Shown in pieces: positions 16,790 to 27,000 of a stretch of DNA of 64,000 bases; within the stretch, counting starts at the first letter, position 1, and each line of letters starts with the position of its first letter. The position numbers and the translations under genes were made by a program. The DNA comes from Diphasiastrum complanatum (taxonomy: Eukaryota; Streptophyta; Lycopodiopsida; Lycopodiales; Lycopodiaceae), in assembly GCA_029204225.1 (NCBI GenBank), contig CM055111.1, positions 29,658,340 through 29,722,339 of the forward strand, given 5' to 3'. The notes beneath the pieces are model-generated. The model saw nothing but the letters and a program-made list of their open reading frames with translations, searched no databases and was not told where the DNA came from.

Positions 16790-17272
16790 ATTGCATGTAT
16801 GTGTGACGGATATAGGCAAGAGGAGACATGGTAGAGTCCTCTTCTGATATAGGTGATCCTATTGCAGCCAGTTGGTTTAGCAACTGTTTGAACTCGTTCA
16901 GATGGTCGCTTACTGAGGTGCCTTTGCTCATTCTGAGTGTCGGCATCTTTTTCCTCAAGAAGAGACGAGTGGACACATCTGAGGTCTCATAGATGCTTGT
17001 AAGGATATCCCACGCTTCTTTGGAGGTGGTGCTGTTTGACATGTGAGCAATCTGAGTGTCTTTCAGATTCATGGATACAATGGCAAGTGTTTTGCCATCC
17101 TTTGCTTCCCATGCTGAAAGCAATTTAGGTTCTACCGGCTTGGGTATTGAACCATTTACGTACTCCCACAGCTCTTTTTCGATCAGGTTCATTCTCATCT
17201 TAAACTTCCACATGTGAAAGTCATCTCCGTTGAATTTGTTGATCAAGCGGATCTCTGAAGTTGAACCTTCCA
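16790..17272 (-). pseudogene. Ty1/Copia gag fragment
   Basis: Minus-strand ORF starting MEGSTSEIRLINKFNGDDF, followed by MWKFKMRMNLIEKELW and SKEAWDILTSIYETSD. These are typical of the Copia gag UBN2/DUF4219 region. It ends at about residue 150 of gag and no zinc knuckle, protease or polymerase follows to the left, so only the 5' internal part of the element is present. The primer-binding site lies 94 bases upstream (17366-17377). Confidence 0.85.
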
Positions 17273-17365
17273 TAGCGATCGTGTAGCAGAAATGAAATAC
17301 AAATAGAAAGAGTAGTTCTATAGAGTTAGAATAAGTCATAGGCTCTAGTAATCCAATGAACCTTG

Positions 17366-17377
17366 GCTCTGATACCA
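17366..17377 (-). promoter_or_regulatory. Retrotransposon primer-binding site (tRNA-iMet)
   Basis: The minus strand reads TGGTATCAGAGC, complementary to the 3' end of plant initiator-Met tRNA, immediately upstream of the Copia gag fragment. The LTR that should precede it is not seen; within about 30 bases the sequence becomes a P450 exon on the plus strand. Confidence 0.85.
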
Positions 17378-17394
17378 CTCCTATGGAAGCAAGC

Positions 17395-17530
17395 ACTGTG
17401 TTACTGTAGTGCCATATAGCATGGCTCAAATGCAGTTTCTTTTGGGACTTGATGCGACTGATTTTAAACCTGAACGATGGCTGAAGGATGGTCTTTTTCA
17501 GCCAGAATCTTCTTGTAAATTTTCAACTTT
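17395..17530 (+). pseudogene. Isolated cytochrome P450 exon fragment (CYP704-like)
   Basis: Plus-strand frame reads VVPYSMAQMQFLLG, then DFKPERWLKDGLFQPESS, CKFSTFG. This matches the stretch of CYP86-clan enzymes, best CYP704 (fatty-acid omega-hydroxylase type), between the YVPYSMGRM and PERF regions just before the haem-binding exon. It ends at a good donor (gtaagt at 17531), so this is genomic exon DNA rather than a cDNA copy. The haem-Cys exon (AGPRICLG) is not found downstream, and the preceding part of the gene is replaced by the Copia fragment. It is therefore a gene relic. Confidence 0.75.
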
Positions 17531-17631
17531 TGGAGTAAGTGAACTACTGCCTACTTACCACTAATCTATTTCTTAAGGTTATAAATTACCTATGTAACTA
17601 GCAGTACTTTAGACCCCTATAAGTCCATTTA

Positions 17632-18655
17632 GTGTTGGGGGCTAAATGGCAAGGTACCCTTAGGATTAAGGGTATGTGCCCTTGGATAAGGGTAGACAAG
17701 TGACTATACCTTAGTCGGAGGTATGGAGTCACGTGACCTTTGGATAAAGGGGTACCCTCAGTATTAAGGTAGGTGCCTTAGATTAAGGTACTAGTGTCGT
17801 TGGTTAAGGGCAGGTAGGTGTCTATGCCTTGGATGGAGGTATGGAACCTAGAGAGGTGTTAGAAAGTCATTGGATGACTATTTTTCTAAACCTTGGGCCT
17901 CAACCTTGAACCATCTCACTTTATTGGTCTAAGACCAAAGTATACTTGCAAAACTTGGGCAATGGGACCTAGGAGGAGGGCGCCCTTCTAAAGTGTCCAT
18001 TGAGTTCCCAACTCTCACAAGAAAGACATTCAAAGAGTCATAGGTTATGGAAGGAGTCTCTTGACATTCCATAAGCCTATGAAGGCTCTTGGAGATTCTT
18101 TAACTCCCCTAGGCTTCACTCTCTCTCATTGGATAAGCATGGAACTCCATAGTGCATGGGAGAGGTCCATGGGCCATCTATATGAGGGTAGTAGGTCGCC
18201 CATTGGAAGGGAGAGATCTCTCTTGTTTGCTTTGCTTATGCTCTAGTGTTGCTACTAGTGTGTAGAGTGCTTTCTTGTGGTAGTATGCTTGAGGTTTGGA
18301 TCTTGCTTATGGTATGGGACATAAGTAGGGTTTGGATCTTGAGAATGCTATGGAGTGTTGTGGTATGCTTGTGATTTTTTTATGGTTAGCAAGGGGGTGC
18401 TAGATAGGTCTTGCTTGGAGCTTGGATCTAGCTATGGTTGAGTGGTGAATACTTGAGGCCAACTTGTTATCTATCTTTGTGTTTACAGAGTAGGGACACA
18501 GGTGGAAAAGAGATCCTTGGAGGCTTGCAGATCCTTACTTGCAGGTGGAGGCATCCTAGCTTGGAGTTGGGGAGCATCTTGAAGCTTGCAGGTTGCTTGG
18601 AGGACATTTGGAGGCTCTACCTTGGATTTGGAGGACTTCCTCACCTCTACTTGTT
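17632..18655 (+). mobile_element. Putative Ty3/gypsy 5' LTR
   Basis: Sequence from tgttgggggctaaatgg to just before a PBS-like site at 18660, ahead of a gypsy-type gag. It contains a roughly 100-bp imperfect direct duplication (about 17,655-17,730 and 17,740-17,855), with recurring ggattaaggg/ggataaggg and ggaggtatgga words, as is common in LTR U3 enhancers. No second LTR is seen in the window, so the ends are estimated. Confidence 0.45.
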
Positions 18656-18659
18656 AAAG

Positions 18660-18671
18660 TGGTATCAAAGC
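18660..18671 (+). promoter_or_regulatory. Primer-binding-site-like sequence
   Basis: tggtatcaaagc differs at one position from the iMet-type PBS TGGTATCAGAGC and lies between the putative LTR and a gag ORF in the same orientation, about 1 kb upstream of the gag start. Confidence 0.6.
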
Positions 18672-19069
18672 TAGACAAAGGATGGTAACCTTTCTAACCT
18701 TCTTCAAGTTCTATTAAGGTCACCAACTAATTTTTTTTTGGGAAAGATTATAGGCTTTTCTAGTTGTAGGAAGCTTGTAATTGAAGTACCCAATGAATCT
18801 AGTTCTTTTTGGAAGAGAGTAGTGATGCCTATAGAATTGTTTAGGGGCTGATTTTTTATCATGTTAGAGAAGTTTTAAAGTGGGATTTGGACTTTTAAAA
18901 GTTCTGAAAAAAGATTCATGGGATGTTTAGAGGAAGTCTTCCTCTACATACACAAACTTTTTTTGGCGAAAAGATTGATTCTAGCTTTGTGTTTTGATCA
19001 AAACTAGTGTTTTTTTTTGCATAAATGAAGTGCTTGAAGTTCTGATTTTCATGTTGAAGTTCTGTTTTT

Positions 19070-19330
19070 CAGACCTGTAATTATAAATCTGAAAATCAAA
19101 TCTGAAAAGTGAAGTTTTCATTCAAACTTCATTAGTTACACCTTTCTATCACTTGGTTTCATGAAAATGGCAATGTAGGAAGGGAATGGTAGTGTAACTT
19201 TGTGCATAAAACAAGTTTTGAACTTTTGTTTTTTTTTGAATTTTTGATTTTCAGACCTGTAAATCTGAAAATCAGATTTGAAAATTGAAGTTTTCATAAA
19301 GCTTCATTAGTTATCCATTTCTAGACACTA
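19070..19330. repeat. Tandem duplication in gypsy leader
   Basis: A segment with ttttcagacctgtaa, aatctgaaaatcaaat, gaagttttcat and cttcattagtta occurs twice (from about 19,068 and about 19,247), with an intervening diverged part. It lies between the PBS and gag and holds no ORF. Confidence 0.6.
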
Positions 19331-19706
19331 GTTTCTTGGTTTTGGAAATTCTAGGTGAGAAATGTGAAAACTTTGGTTGCTTTTGAAATGACAAATGGAA
19401 TTGGAATTGGAATGAGAACTTTATGTAAACATTAGCTTGGATTAGTTAATTGAAGTTTACATAAAGATTTGGTTTTCATTTTTGCTTTTGATTAAGGCAA
19501 ATGTAGCTTGTTGTTGTTTTCCTCTTAAGCTTGGATTAAGCTTGCAAATAGTAGGCTTGGATTGAGCTTACAAACAATAAGATTGAATGAATAGAAGTAA
19601 ATGCTTGTTATTTGCATTGGATGTAACAATTGAAGCATTTCTATCATTCTAATTTGAGCACTTGTTGTTGTATTTGCATAATAGGAAAACACACAAGCAA
19701 ACCCCA

Positions 19707-20327
19707 ATGGATCAAACCAATGAAAGCCCAACATTTGATCTATCAAACCCATCCAATGTGGCACAAGCTCTTGAACTTTTATACAAAATTCAAGCCACTA
19801 ATAAGCAGCTTCTTGATACTAATCAAAGAGACCAAGACTTAGAGTCTAGGTTAGCCAATCAGAAGAAGCATGTAGTTCCACCTCCTGTAAAAGTGTTTAA
19901 GGGGGAGAAGAAAGATATGAACTTACAAGTGGTAAGTTCTTGGCTAAACGTTTGGAACAAATACTTTGCCATGAACCAATTCCCCGAATCTGAAAAGTTA
20001 TCCACTGTCACCATGTTCCTTGAAGGAAGAGCCTTAGTTTGGTGGGATGACTTAGTTGCAAAGGGCAATCAACCTTGTACATGGGATGATTTTTGCAAGC
20101 TTTTTAGGGATTATTTTCTACCACTTTTAGATGAGACGCTAAACTTTCCTACCAGAAAAAGTGAGAAAAAACACCGTGTGACAATGGCATCGGGAAGTAA
20201 TTCCGATTTGATGGATTTTATTGCTCCTGTGTACGACAATCTGTGTATTTTTGGTAGACTGGAAATGCGACACCCTTTGGCCTTTTGGCCTTTGCCTTTA
20301 CTTGAGGGCAACCTTTGGGATTTGTAA
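19707..20327 (+). pseudogene. Ty3/gypsy-type gag fragment
   Basis: ATG at 19707. An N-terminal helical region (ALELLYKIQATNKQLL) is followed by the retrotrans_gag pattern VSSWLNVWNKYFAMNQF and MFLEGRALVWWDDL, then WDDFCKLFRDYF. After about residue 145 the similarity stops and the ORF runs into unrelated repeat sequence. No zinc knuckle, protease or polymerase follows, so the element is truncated. Confidence 0.8.
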
Positions 20328-20660
20328 GACACCTTCGGCGTTTGGAAGGCACCTTCGAGATTTGTAGGACACTGTCTTTACCTGTAGGACACCTTCGGCT
20401 TTTTGTAGGGCAGGTGTCCCAATTTTTGCCTGTGTAAAAACCTGTGTAAAACTGCAGTGTCAGGTTTTTCGCCTATATAGAAACTTGTCTAAAACTGTAG
20501 TGTCGCCTATCAGAAATTGTATGTTAAAATGCAGTGTCGTATTTTTTGTCCTAATTGTTGCCTGTCAAAAACCCCGCGTAAAAATAGTGTCAGATTTTTT
20601 TGCATTTTTCGGCTATCATAAAACTCGTGTAAAAACACAATGTTGGGTTTTTCGCATTTT
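20270..20660. repeat. Degenerate tandem repeat tract
   Basis: Two word families alternate: variants of gtaggacaccttcggc (20,320-20,410), then four or five diverged units of about 55-60 bp built on gtgtaaaactgcagtgtcagg plus tttttcgcc (20,425-20,660). Neighbouring units differ by many substitutions, so the array is old. It follows the truncated gag directly. Confidence 0.7.
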
Positions 20661-21109
20661 AGGGTTAGAGAGGCTATGTTTAAGGGGTCCAATAGGATTG
20701 AAGCATGGATCTCCACGGGTTTTTGATATTTCACACACACTTAAGATCTGAACAAATCAGCCTTATAGATCTGATCTTATGCTTCAAAATGAATTGCTTC
20801 AATGACTCAAATCACTATTTGATCATTAGCATTCAATAGATTGAACCTAGATCTAGACAATACACCAAAAACCTTGAATTTTGGACTAATATGCACATTT
20901 TTGAGTCAAAAACACTAAAGGAAGTTAATTTGAAGGTTGCTGTACAGTTTCACACGTGTGGACAATACTTCAGCAGACCACAAATCGATCTTGACCAAAA
21001 ATAATGATGATGCCTCTCTCCTTGAACTCAGCCTCTAAAGTAAAACTCAAAAAAAAAAAATTGTCAATGATTTCACAAGAACTATTAATCATTTAGATCA
21101 CTCTTAGAC
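20661..21109. other. Copia leader-like sequence, no gene
   Basis: AT-rich sequence to the left of a minus-strand PBS. It should be the untranslated leader of that element, but no gag is recognisable. It contains one CACACGTGTG palindrome at 20951-20960. Confidence 0.4.
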
Positions 21110-21124
21110 TTGGCTCTAATACCA
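21110..21124 (-). promoter_or_regulatory. Copia primer-binding site
   Basis: Minus strand reads TGGTATTAGAGCCAA, one base away from the usual iMet PBS. The plus-strand sequence to its right (tgtcaatt...) would be the end of the 5' LTR of a minus-strand Copia, ending in ..TTGACA. Confidence 0.7.
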
Positions 21125-21125
21125 T

Positions 21126-22000
21126 GTCAATTTTCAGAGAAAAAGGACAATTATGATTGTACTTATCAATCATTAAGAGTTATTGATTGCTTAATCCAAA
21201 GATCTATCAGGTTCTAGGTGTTAGATCTTGATCTAGATGCTTTACATTATGATTTAAGCAAGAGCAATGGATCAAATGATTAAAAATTTGGATGAGCGGC
21301 CTCACACATGTGGAGGACAGTACCTGTACAACCTATTTACAGAGAGTAAAGTACTCAAGCTTAGAAATGCATTTCAATCACAAAAACACAAGACAAATGT
21401 GAAAAATACAAGCAAGACTAGAATTTGCCAATGTCACATCAACTTCTCATTGATTTGGTTGATCCCTTTATAGATCAAGTACATCCACGAGTTGTGTACT
21501 GTCCAGCAAGCCTTCACACGTGTGAAGAGTGCCTAGTCATCCAGATCCACCAATGGGAGCCATATGTGCTCATTTCCCAAAGTTGACTATTCTCTTTGGC
21601 TAGAAAACAAAAAGCTAGTCTTCCACATTTATAGGAATATTCTTTATAAAATAGGATCTAATGGAATCTTCCTATCTTATCATCTAGAAGCTTATCCACA
21701 CGTGTGAATAGTATCTTGACATGTGTGAGTAATAACTCATTCACATGGAAGTCCAATCTATTTACATAAAGTTTGACCAATTTGATCAATTTCAAGATTC
21801 TATTCAAAGGTCAATTTCACACTAGTGTAGATCTAGCTAAAATCAATCTAACTTTATAAAAGTGACTTATGTACGTTCTTTCACACGTGGGAATAGACTC
21901 CACACGTGTGAGATCCTATCAAGATCAATTATCTTAAGATCTACAAAGTACATTAAGTTGGAAGTGATATTAACATTATACTACACTTGAAGCTCTTTCA
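21126..22000 (-). mobile_element. Putative Copia LTR remnant with G-box palindromes
   Basis: Lies where the 5' LTR of the minus-strand Copia marked by the PBS at 21110 should be. It contains repeated CACACGTGTG-type palindromes (21513-21526, 21697-21706, near 21881, 21901-21910). The outer boundary could not be fixed, and no partner LTR was found in the window. Confidence 0.45.
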
Positions 22001-22979
22001 CAAAGCAGATAGAAAATAATAATGGTGAACGACCACTAAAGCTCGATTTCACAACAATCACATTTATCTAGAATAAAATTGATATTTAAAAAAAATAGCT
22101 GCCTACTATTTTCACTTTGTTGAGGTCGCGGTAAGCTATGTCATGATTTGCTAAAACTTGAGGTGTCTCTGCTAGGTGAGTTTAAGCATGACAATAAAAT
22201 CGTTATGTCATTTTCCATTTAAATTGCAATATTTGTTTTTTTTGTTTTTTAACAATCTAATGATTCTTGGAACGTTCGCTTGTACGAGAAAGCTTCTCAC
22301 GATTACAAGATCATTTGTTTTTTCTAGTGGTTTTTGGAAGCATATTATGCCTTTTTTGGGAAGATTAAAAAGTATAATGTAACCTTGGTAACAAAGAACT
22401 TATTGGCCATAATTAGGGTGTTTTCACACACAATAGTAGGGCATGTCTATTTGTCAAAAAAACTCAACATTCATAAGAGAAAAAAAAAAAAGGAAGCCTC
22501 TTTTCCCATTTCACATAGAAAAATGAGATATCCCCATGTGACAGATGACTTGGCTTAAAAAATGCTGACATGGGGTAAGTGGAAATGATATATGGACATG
22601 CCCTAGGGCCTCTAACATAAAGAGCCGTTCAGATTTGAAATTTTCAGGTGGGAGAACATCCTTGTGAATCCATCTGTAAGATAAAGGAGAGAATAAGGGT
22701 TTCCCAAATAGGTCTATGTGAAAAATGGGGGTCGATGAATGGAGGGGTGTTAGTGTGACCCAACATTGCTATTGGCCCCCTTTGTGTGCAAAAACACCCT
22801 AGTATTCTCATTAGAATGTAATGTAAAATGTCAAGACAATCTTTTACTTTTGAGAAAGGTCTCTTTGATGACCTTTGCACTTTGATAACACAATCTTAAA
22901 GTAAATCAATAAATAATTAGACTAATTTTGCATTGGGTGTAAAGGTTGCAAAATGAAAACCATTTTTCCCATATACTAA
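22001..22979. other. Non-coding AT-rich stretch
   Basis: No gene recognised. The segment around 22,815-22,850 (taaaatgtcaagacaat) is shared with about 41,678-41,695, each upstream of a hairpin/GC-rich repeat block, so both may belong to one larger dispersed repeat. Confidence 0.4.
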
Positions 22980-23815
22980 AAAAAATGCAAACCCAGAAAG
23001 GGTGTCCGCCCGAGGGCGGAAGCCCTTTCTTGGATGGAAGACCTCGAGGAGGTGTCCGTCCCTGCCATAAAATTACTTTTTACTTTTTTTTAAATGTTTT
23101 TTTGCCGTAAATTTTCTTTACATGCACCTTCCCCACAGATGGTGAGTGTAAAACAATTTACATGTACCTTTCGTGCAAAAGGTGCATGTAAACAATTTTG
23201 AAAATAAAAGGGGGGAGGCGCACATATTGCACGCAGGGAGGGCCCTCTTTCCTTTGTAAAAAAAGAAAAAAATGATTTTATGGGGGGGGAGAGAAGGTCG
23301 CCCTCGGAGGGCATTACGTCTAGGAAAGTCCTCCACCTGAGGGCGAAATGCCCTAAGGAGGCATACTTCCCTGCCATAATTTTTGTTTTTACTTTTTTCT
23401 CAATGTTTTTTTGTTGTAAATTTTTTCTACATGCACTTTTCGGCGGAAGTTGCTGGTAAAAGTAGTAAAATTTTTTCATGTGCACTTTCTAGCAACCGGA
23501 AGGTGCATGTAAAATTTTTTTGCCATAAAATTTTTACCAAATTTTTTTTGCTCCCACAGATCTGTTCTAAGAGGCAGTCCAGTAAAAAAGTAAAATTGAG
23601 ATTACAGGGGGGAGGATGCCCACCAAGACGTTCTGCTCAAAATGGGCGTCCGCTCGAGGCCAGAACACCCAAGGAGGCATCCTTCCTCGACGTGAAATCC
23701 AGTCTTTTTTTGCCGTAATTTTTTTTTACGTGCACCTTTCGGGTGAAAGGTGTGTGTAAAAAAAGTACATTTTTTTGTATGCAATTTTAGACCAAAGATG
23801 CATGTACAAAATATC
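22980..23815. repeat. About 310-bp tandem array with hairpins and GC islands
   Basis: Three diverged units (starting about 22,990, 23,290 and 23,605). Each has a GC-rich island with gagggcg/ggaggcat words, then ctgccataa with T-rich tracts and tttttttgccgtaaatttt. Each ends in an inverted repeat of the type tttacatgcacctttcg ... gaaaggtgcatgtaaa (23,122-23,190; 23,430-23,515; 23,730-23,760). A fourth dispersed copy is at about 42,240-42,480. There is no coding capacity. Confidence 0.75.
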
Positions 23816-24011
23816 TGTCACAAAAAACTTGGATTCTATTATGTGAGGCTCCACCATTTTATTGACTAAATTGACAAGAAATAAAAAGGTAATAGAGTGG
23901 CAAAGAAAAGTAAGAGGACAGAATGACTTATTGAAGGGAAACTTACAACTGTTTGTTGAGGAAGAGAGAAGAGAAGGGGGAGAGAGGGAGGGAGGGAGAG
24001 AGAGATAGAAG

Positions 24012-27000
24012 ATGGGATTTACAGAGGAGGAGCTGCAGCAGCTCCAGATGGAAAATCTGCAGATCGACAAGGCATTTGTTGTTCCTCTAGAGCACAGGCC
24101 CAAGCAGCAGCAGCAACCTCCTGCCGATGACATACCCATAATTGATCTAGCTCCAATTGCCAGGAATGATGCAATTGGGTTAGCTAAGGTGGTGGATGAG
24201 ATGGGAAGAGCAGCGGAGCAATGGGGATTCTTCCAAATTGTGAACCACGGAGTTCCTTTGAGTCTCCTGGATGAGCTGGAAACAGTGGCCACCAAGTTCT
24301 TTCATCTTCCAGTCCACGAAAAGAGAAGGATGCAGCGCTCGTTGCAGAATCCGCTGGGTTATTATGATGGCGAGCTCACGCAGAATGTGAGGGATTGGAA
24401 GGAGGTTTTTGATTTTGCATCCGGTGGGAAGTTGGAGCTTCCAGCCTATTCTGAGCCTGATCGTGATGAAGTAGACATTTATGAGAATAAATGGCCTGCA
24501 AACCCTCCTGAATTTCGGTATACTTACATGATCTTCTTAGAGTTTCAAGGATTATGCATATATCTTGGCCAATATGGGCTGTTCACAAACCAATCAGTTT
24601 GTATTGGTGAATGCTTTTGATCTTTCCTTGCCAATTCGTACAGATATAGGTGCTAGTATAACAATCCGAGTCTGGTTGTTTTCAATTTTTTTGTATTTAT
24701 AGCCAACTAGTAAGTGAATTTTCTGATTGAATTGTCTGCCACAAGGACTGTCTGCGAAAAGTGGGGAGCAGCCGTGAATTTGCTGGCGCACCAGCTTCTG
24801 GAACTATTGTCTCAGAGTTTGGGTTTACCAGCAGATTGCTTGACTACTCACTTTCAGAATCATATGTCCTTCATGCGGCTAAATTATTATCCCAAATGCC
24901 CGAATCCTGATCTGGTGCTTGGAGTAAGTAGGCATAAGGATGTGGGTGCTTTGACAGTGCTTGTGCAGGATGATGTTGGGGGTTTAGAAGTGAGAAGAAA
25001 GGATGGAGAGTGGATAAGAGTGACGCCACACCGTGATGCATTTGTCATCAATGTTGGTGATTTATTTCAGGTGTACACTAGGATCCCCAGTTCTTTCGAA
25101 ATTGAGATTGTTGTAGAAAATGGTTTGGTTTCTGCAACTGTTTTCTTGCTGATATTTCATTGGTGTAATGGATGTAAGCACTTGATTACTAAGATTCCAA
25201 AAGCATTTAGAGAAACAGCTAGTTATGATATTAATCTCCTTGGCATCAAATTGAGTTGATATAATAAGAAATTTTTAGAAAAGCTTAAAAGACAGTAGTA
25301 CATGGAAAGCCTACTGAAGCGCACTCCCTACTTTACAGCAGTGTATTTGTTGAACCCATCATTTGAATGACACTGCTCAGATTTGTTGGAAAAGTCATAG
25401 CTATTTTGTTACATTGATGTCATCTAGGATGAGGTGCTAGTTTAATCTCAAGCTTTCCCTTGTTTGAGCTGACTTATAATACTAAGAAGGTAAAGAATTT
25501 CACCTGTCAGGGGCTAAGGAGCGAATTACTTGTCATTGATGAGGTCAGGTTCTATCTAGCTCAAACTATTTGCTTATTTACAATCCCTTAAATATTGCTA
25601 ACTTAATGATGTGGATCCTCCATTAATTACAGAGAATGAAGAGGTGCTCCTACCTCGAGGTGAAAGCACTGTAATAATGATCACATGTTATACAGTCTAT
25701 TAACATTAAATCACTTGGACTTGAAACTTTTCATCCAACCTTATAACATATTAATGTGCTCACCTCCGAGCACGGGATGCTACACTAATATTTTTGATCC
25801 ACTAGATGGTAGCCATGGCGTCCCATGCTACCATGTCACACCTCATGGAGGAGACGCCTTGCCTGGTCTAGAAGATCAATCAATAGATCTCTTAGTTCAA
25901 GAAACAATTTGATTTAACAACTTCACTTGATTGGCAACAACTTATTTAGCCACAATTGAACTCCACATGGCATGAGTACCTATTGTGCAGCTGCTCCTCC
26001 CATGTATCTAGTCTACTGTCTAGGTGTTTCATTAGCTGACCTTGAATTACCACCCTAGTCATAGTCTAAATGTAACCGGTTAGTGCCTAACCTCCTCGGG
26101 CTTTCCTTATATTGACGTTAGATGTTGACTAACCTAGTTAGCTAGGAATGTAAGATCATTTGGCATCCGATTTGATATGCCTTGAATCTCCTATGAAGCC
26201 AAAAAATAGGTGCTAGCGTTCTTGCTTTTTGAACTTATTATCTTCACCTTGCTTGGAACTCAATGTTGGGAAGTGTGACTTTCACAACCATTCCTCATGA
26301 CACATCATGATGTACTCGAAATACTTTCAAATATGAAATGACTGTAAGGTCCCAAAGTGCCTATAATATAATTATGAAGATTCGGGCCCTTCTAGCTGTA
26401 ATTAGATGAGTGACTAATGGAATTCTCTTACAAGCACTGCCGATTCAGGCAAGAAGCTAGAGCAGCGTGCTTGTATTTGCACATGTGAAGCAGTTCCAGC
26501 AGTAATCTGAGCAGGCTTTCCACTGCTGTTCGTGTTGCTGCCGCACCGACTATCAGTCTGTTCTTTGCTACACAAGTGATCAGTTGGCTGCCAGACAAGC
26601 GATCAGTTTCTTGCTACACCAGCGATTAGTTTAGCTCACAGTGAGCGAAGCTTTGCAGCAGAGAGCGGAGGTTTGTAGGTGAAAACAAAAAAGCTCCTCA
26701 GAAAATCAGTGCATGTTCTATTGTCAGAAATTGCATGTCAGTTTGTGCGGCCATGGGATCTTCTCAAGTTCAGATACGTTAAACGACTTCAGATTCATCA
26801 TGTTACGGTGGACCATCCTGCAGTTTAAAGTTTGGAGGGCATATTTCAAGTTCTGCTGATGCTTCTACCTCGTCAAGGCTTGTTTGGTGGGTTCGTTGTG
26901 AAAAGGTTTAGTAGTGGCAAAGCAAATTTCTACGGCAATTCACTCTTTATTGGTGATGAGGTGCTTGAGAATAGTTGCACGACGGTGTAAGGTGTAGAAA

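Noticed and set aside
23090-23485. 131-codon minus-strand ORF
   Set aside because: Falls inside the hairpin tandem array, with repeated HMKK/CKLF phrases from the repeat units rather than a protein.
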